14,997 nucleotides of DNA from contig CALANW010000126.1 of assembly GCA_937926145.1 (NCBI GenBank), positions 1 through 14,997 of the forward strand, in the 5' to 3' direction. The stretch comes from an uncultured Ruminococcus sp. (GTDB lineage: Bacteria > Bacillota > Clostridia > Oscillospirales > Ruminococcaceae). Made by a program: the position numbers and the translations under genes. The notes below the pieces were generated by a model. The model searched no databases. It was not told the DNA's origin and saw nothing but the letters and a program-made list of their open reading frames with translations. Each line of letters begins with the position of its first letter. The stretch's first letter is position 1. This document shows, in pieces, positions 14,811-14,997 of the stretch.

Positions 14811-14997
14811 CAAAATGCAAAAAAATATATTGCATTTATGCAGATTGACGAAAAAGAATTTTATGACTTGATGCTAAAAGAAGAACTGCCATTCATATCC
14901 CGTCGGCGCTAAGCGTCCTGACGCTGCTAAACGCTCGTCGCATTGCTCCTCACGTTTATTTGCCGAGGATAGTTGTTCCGAACATAAAGAATAAGCG
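14811..14997. other. Right-edge intergenic region, no supported gene
   Basis: A second small inverted repeat, AATGCAA/TTGCATT, lies at 14815-14837. An open frame from 14838 to 14912 would encode 24 residues (MQIDEKEFYDLMLKEELPF then ISRRR) but has no ribosome site. At 14906-14940 two near-identical units, GCTAAGCGTC and GCTAAACGCTC, surround the palindrome AGCGTC-CT-GACGCT. This may be a dispersed intergenic repeat or the end of a decayed gene. Confidence 0.4.

Noticed and set aside
14838..14912. Short plus-strand frame of 24 residues at the right edge.
   Set aside because: No ribosome site and no family resemblance; listed only as part of the intergenic description.
1..14997. CRISPR arrays, insertion sequences, prophage or integrase genes.
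   Set aside because: No regularly spaced repeats, transposase motifs or attachment-site duplications were seen; the McrBC-like unit shows no flanking direct repeats I could detect by eye.

Overview
The window reads as chromosomal DNA of a Gram-positive anaerobe of the Ruminococcaceae type, probably Ruminococcus or a close gut or rumen relative. The pointers are a secreted GH5 glycanase, a sugar-binding lipoprotein with a Thr-rich linker, a YesM-type sensor kinase, Firmicute-style AGGAGG ribosome sites and sigma-A promoters, and a dnaX-ybaB-recR cluster next to the SRP RNA. The taxon is inferred from gene content, not from a marker search.

Positions 1-4860 (minus strand) hold a tight four-gene unit read right to left: a DUF2461 protein, deoC (deoxyribose-phosphate aldolase), a two-TM sensor histidine kinase, and a secreted GH5 enzyme whose start codon overlaps the kinase stop (ATGA). 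The GH5 barrel carries a large insert that looks like a circularly permuted beta-sandwich. No response regulator is visible.

Positions 4918-5240 (minus) hold a tandem tRNA-Gln pair (CUG and UUG anticodons) with its own strong promoter and terminator. Positions 5309-9221 (minus) hold a housekeeping cluster read right to left: promoter, short SRP RNA (ffs), a two-TM TPR protein, dnaX, ybaB/ebfC and recR.

Positions 9375-11784 (plus) hold an accessory two-gene unit with its own promoter and terminator: an McrB-type AAA+ protein with no DNA-recognition domain and a divergent McrC-type partner. It sits between housekeeping loci and is the most likely defence-related module here.

Positions 11805-13206 (plus) hold a promoter, a 67-aa single-TM Cys-rich protein and ychF. 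A compact three-way-junction RNA (13215-13281) follows, ending just before the ribosome site of a sugar-type ABC substrate-binding lipoprotein (13307-14758). The last 240 bases hold a hairpin whose T-tract lies on the minus strand, and no gene I can support.

The best candidates for something undescribed are the stripped-down McrBC pair, the three-way-junction leader, and the GH5 enzyme with an intra-barrel permuted sandwich that is translationally coupled to a sensor kinase.
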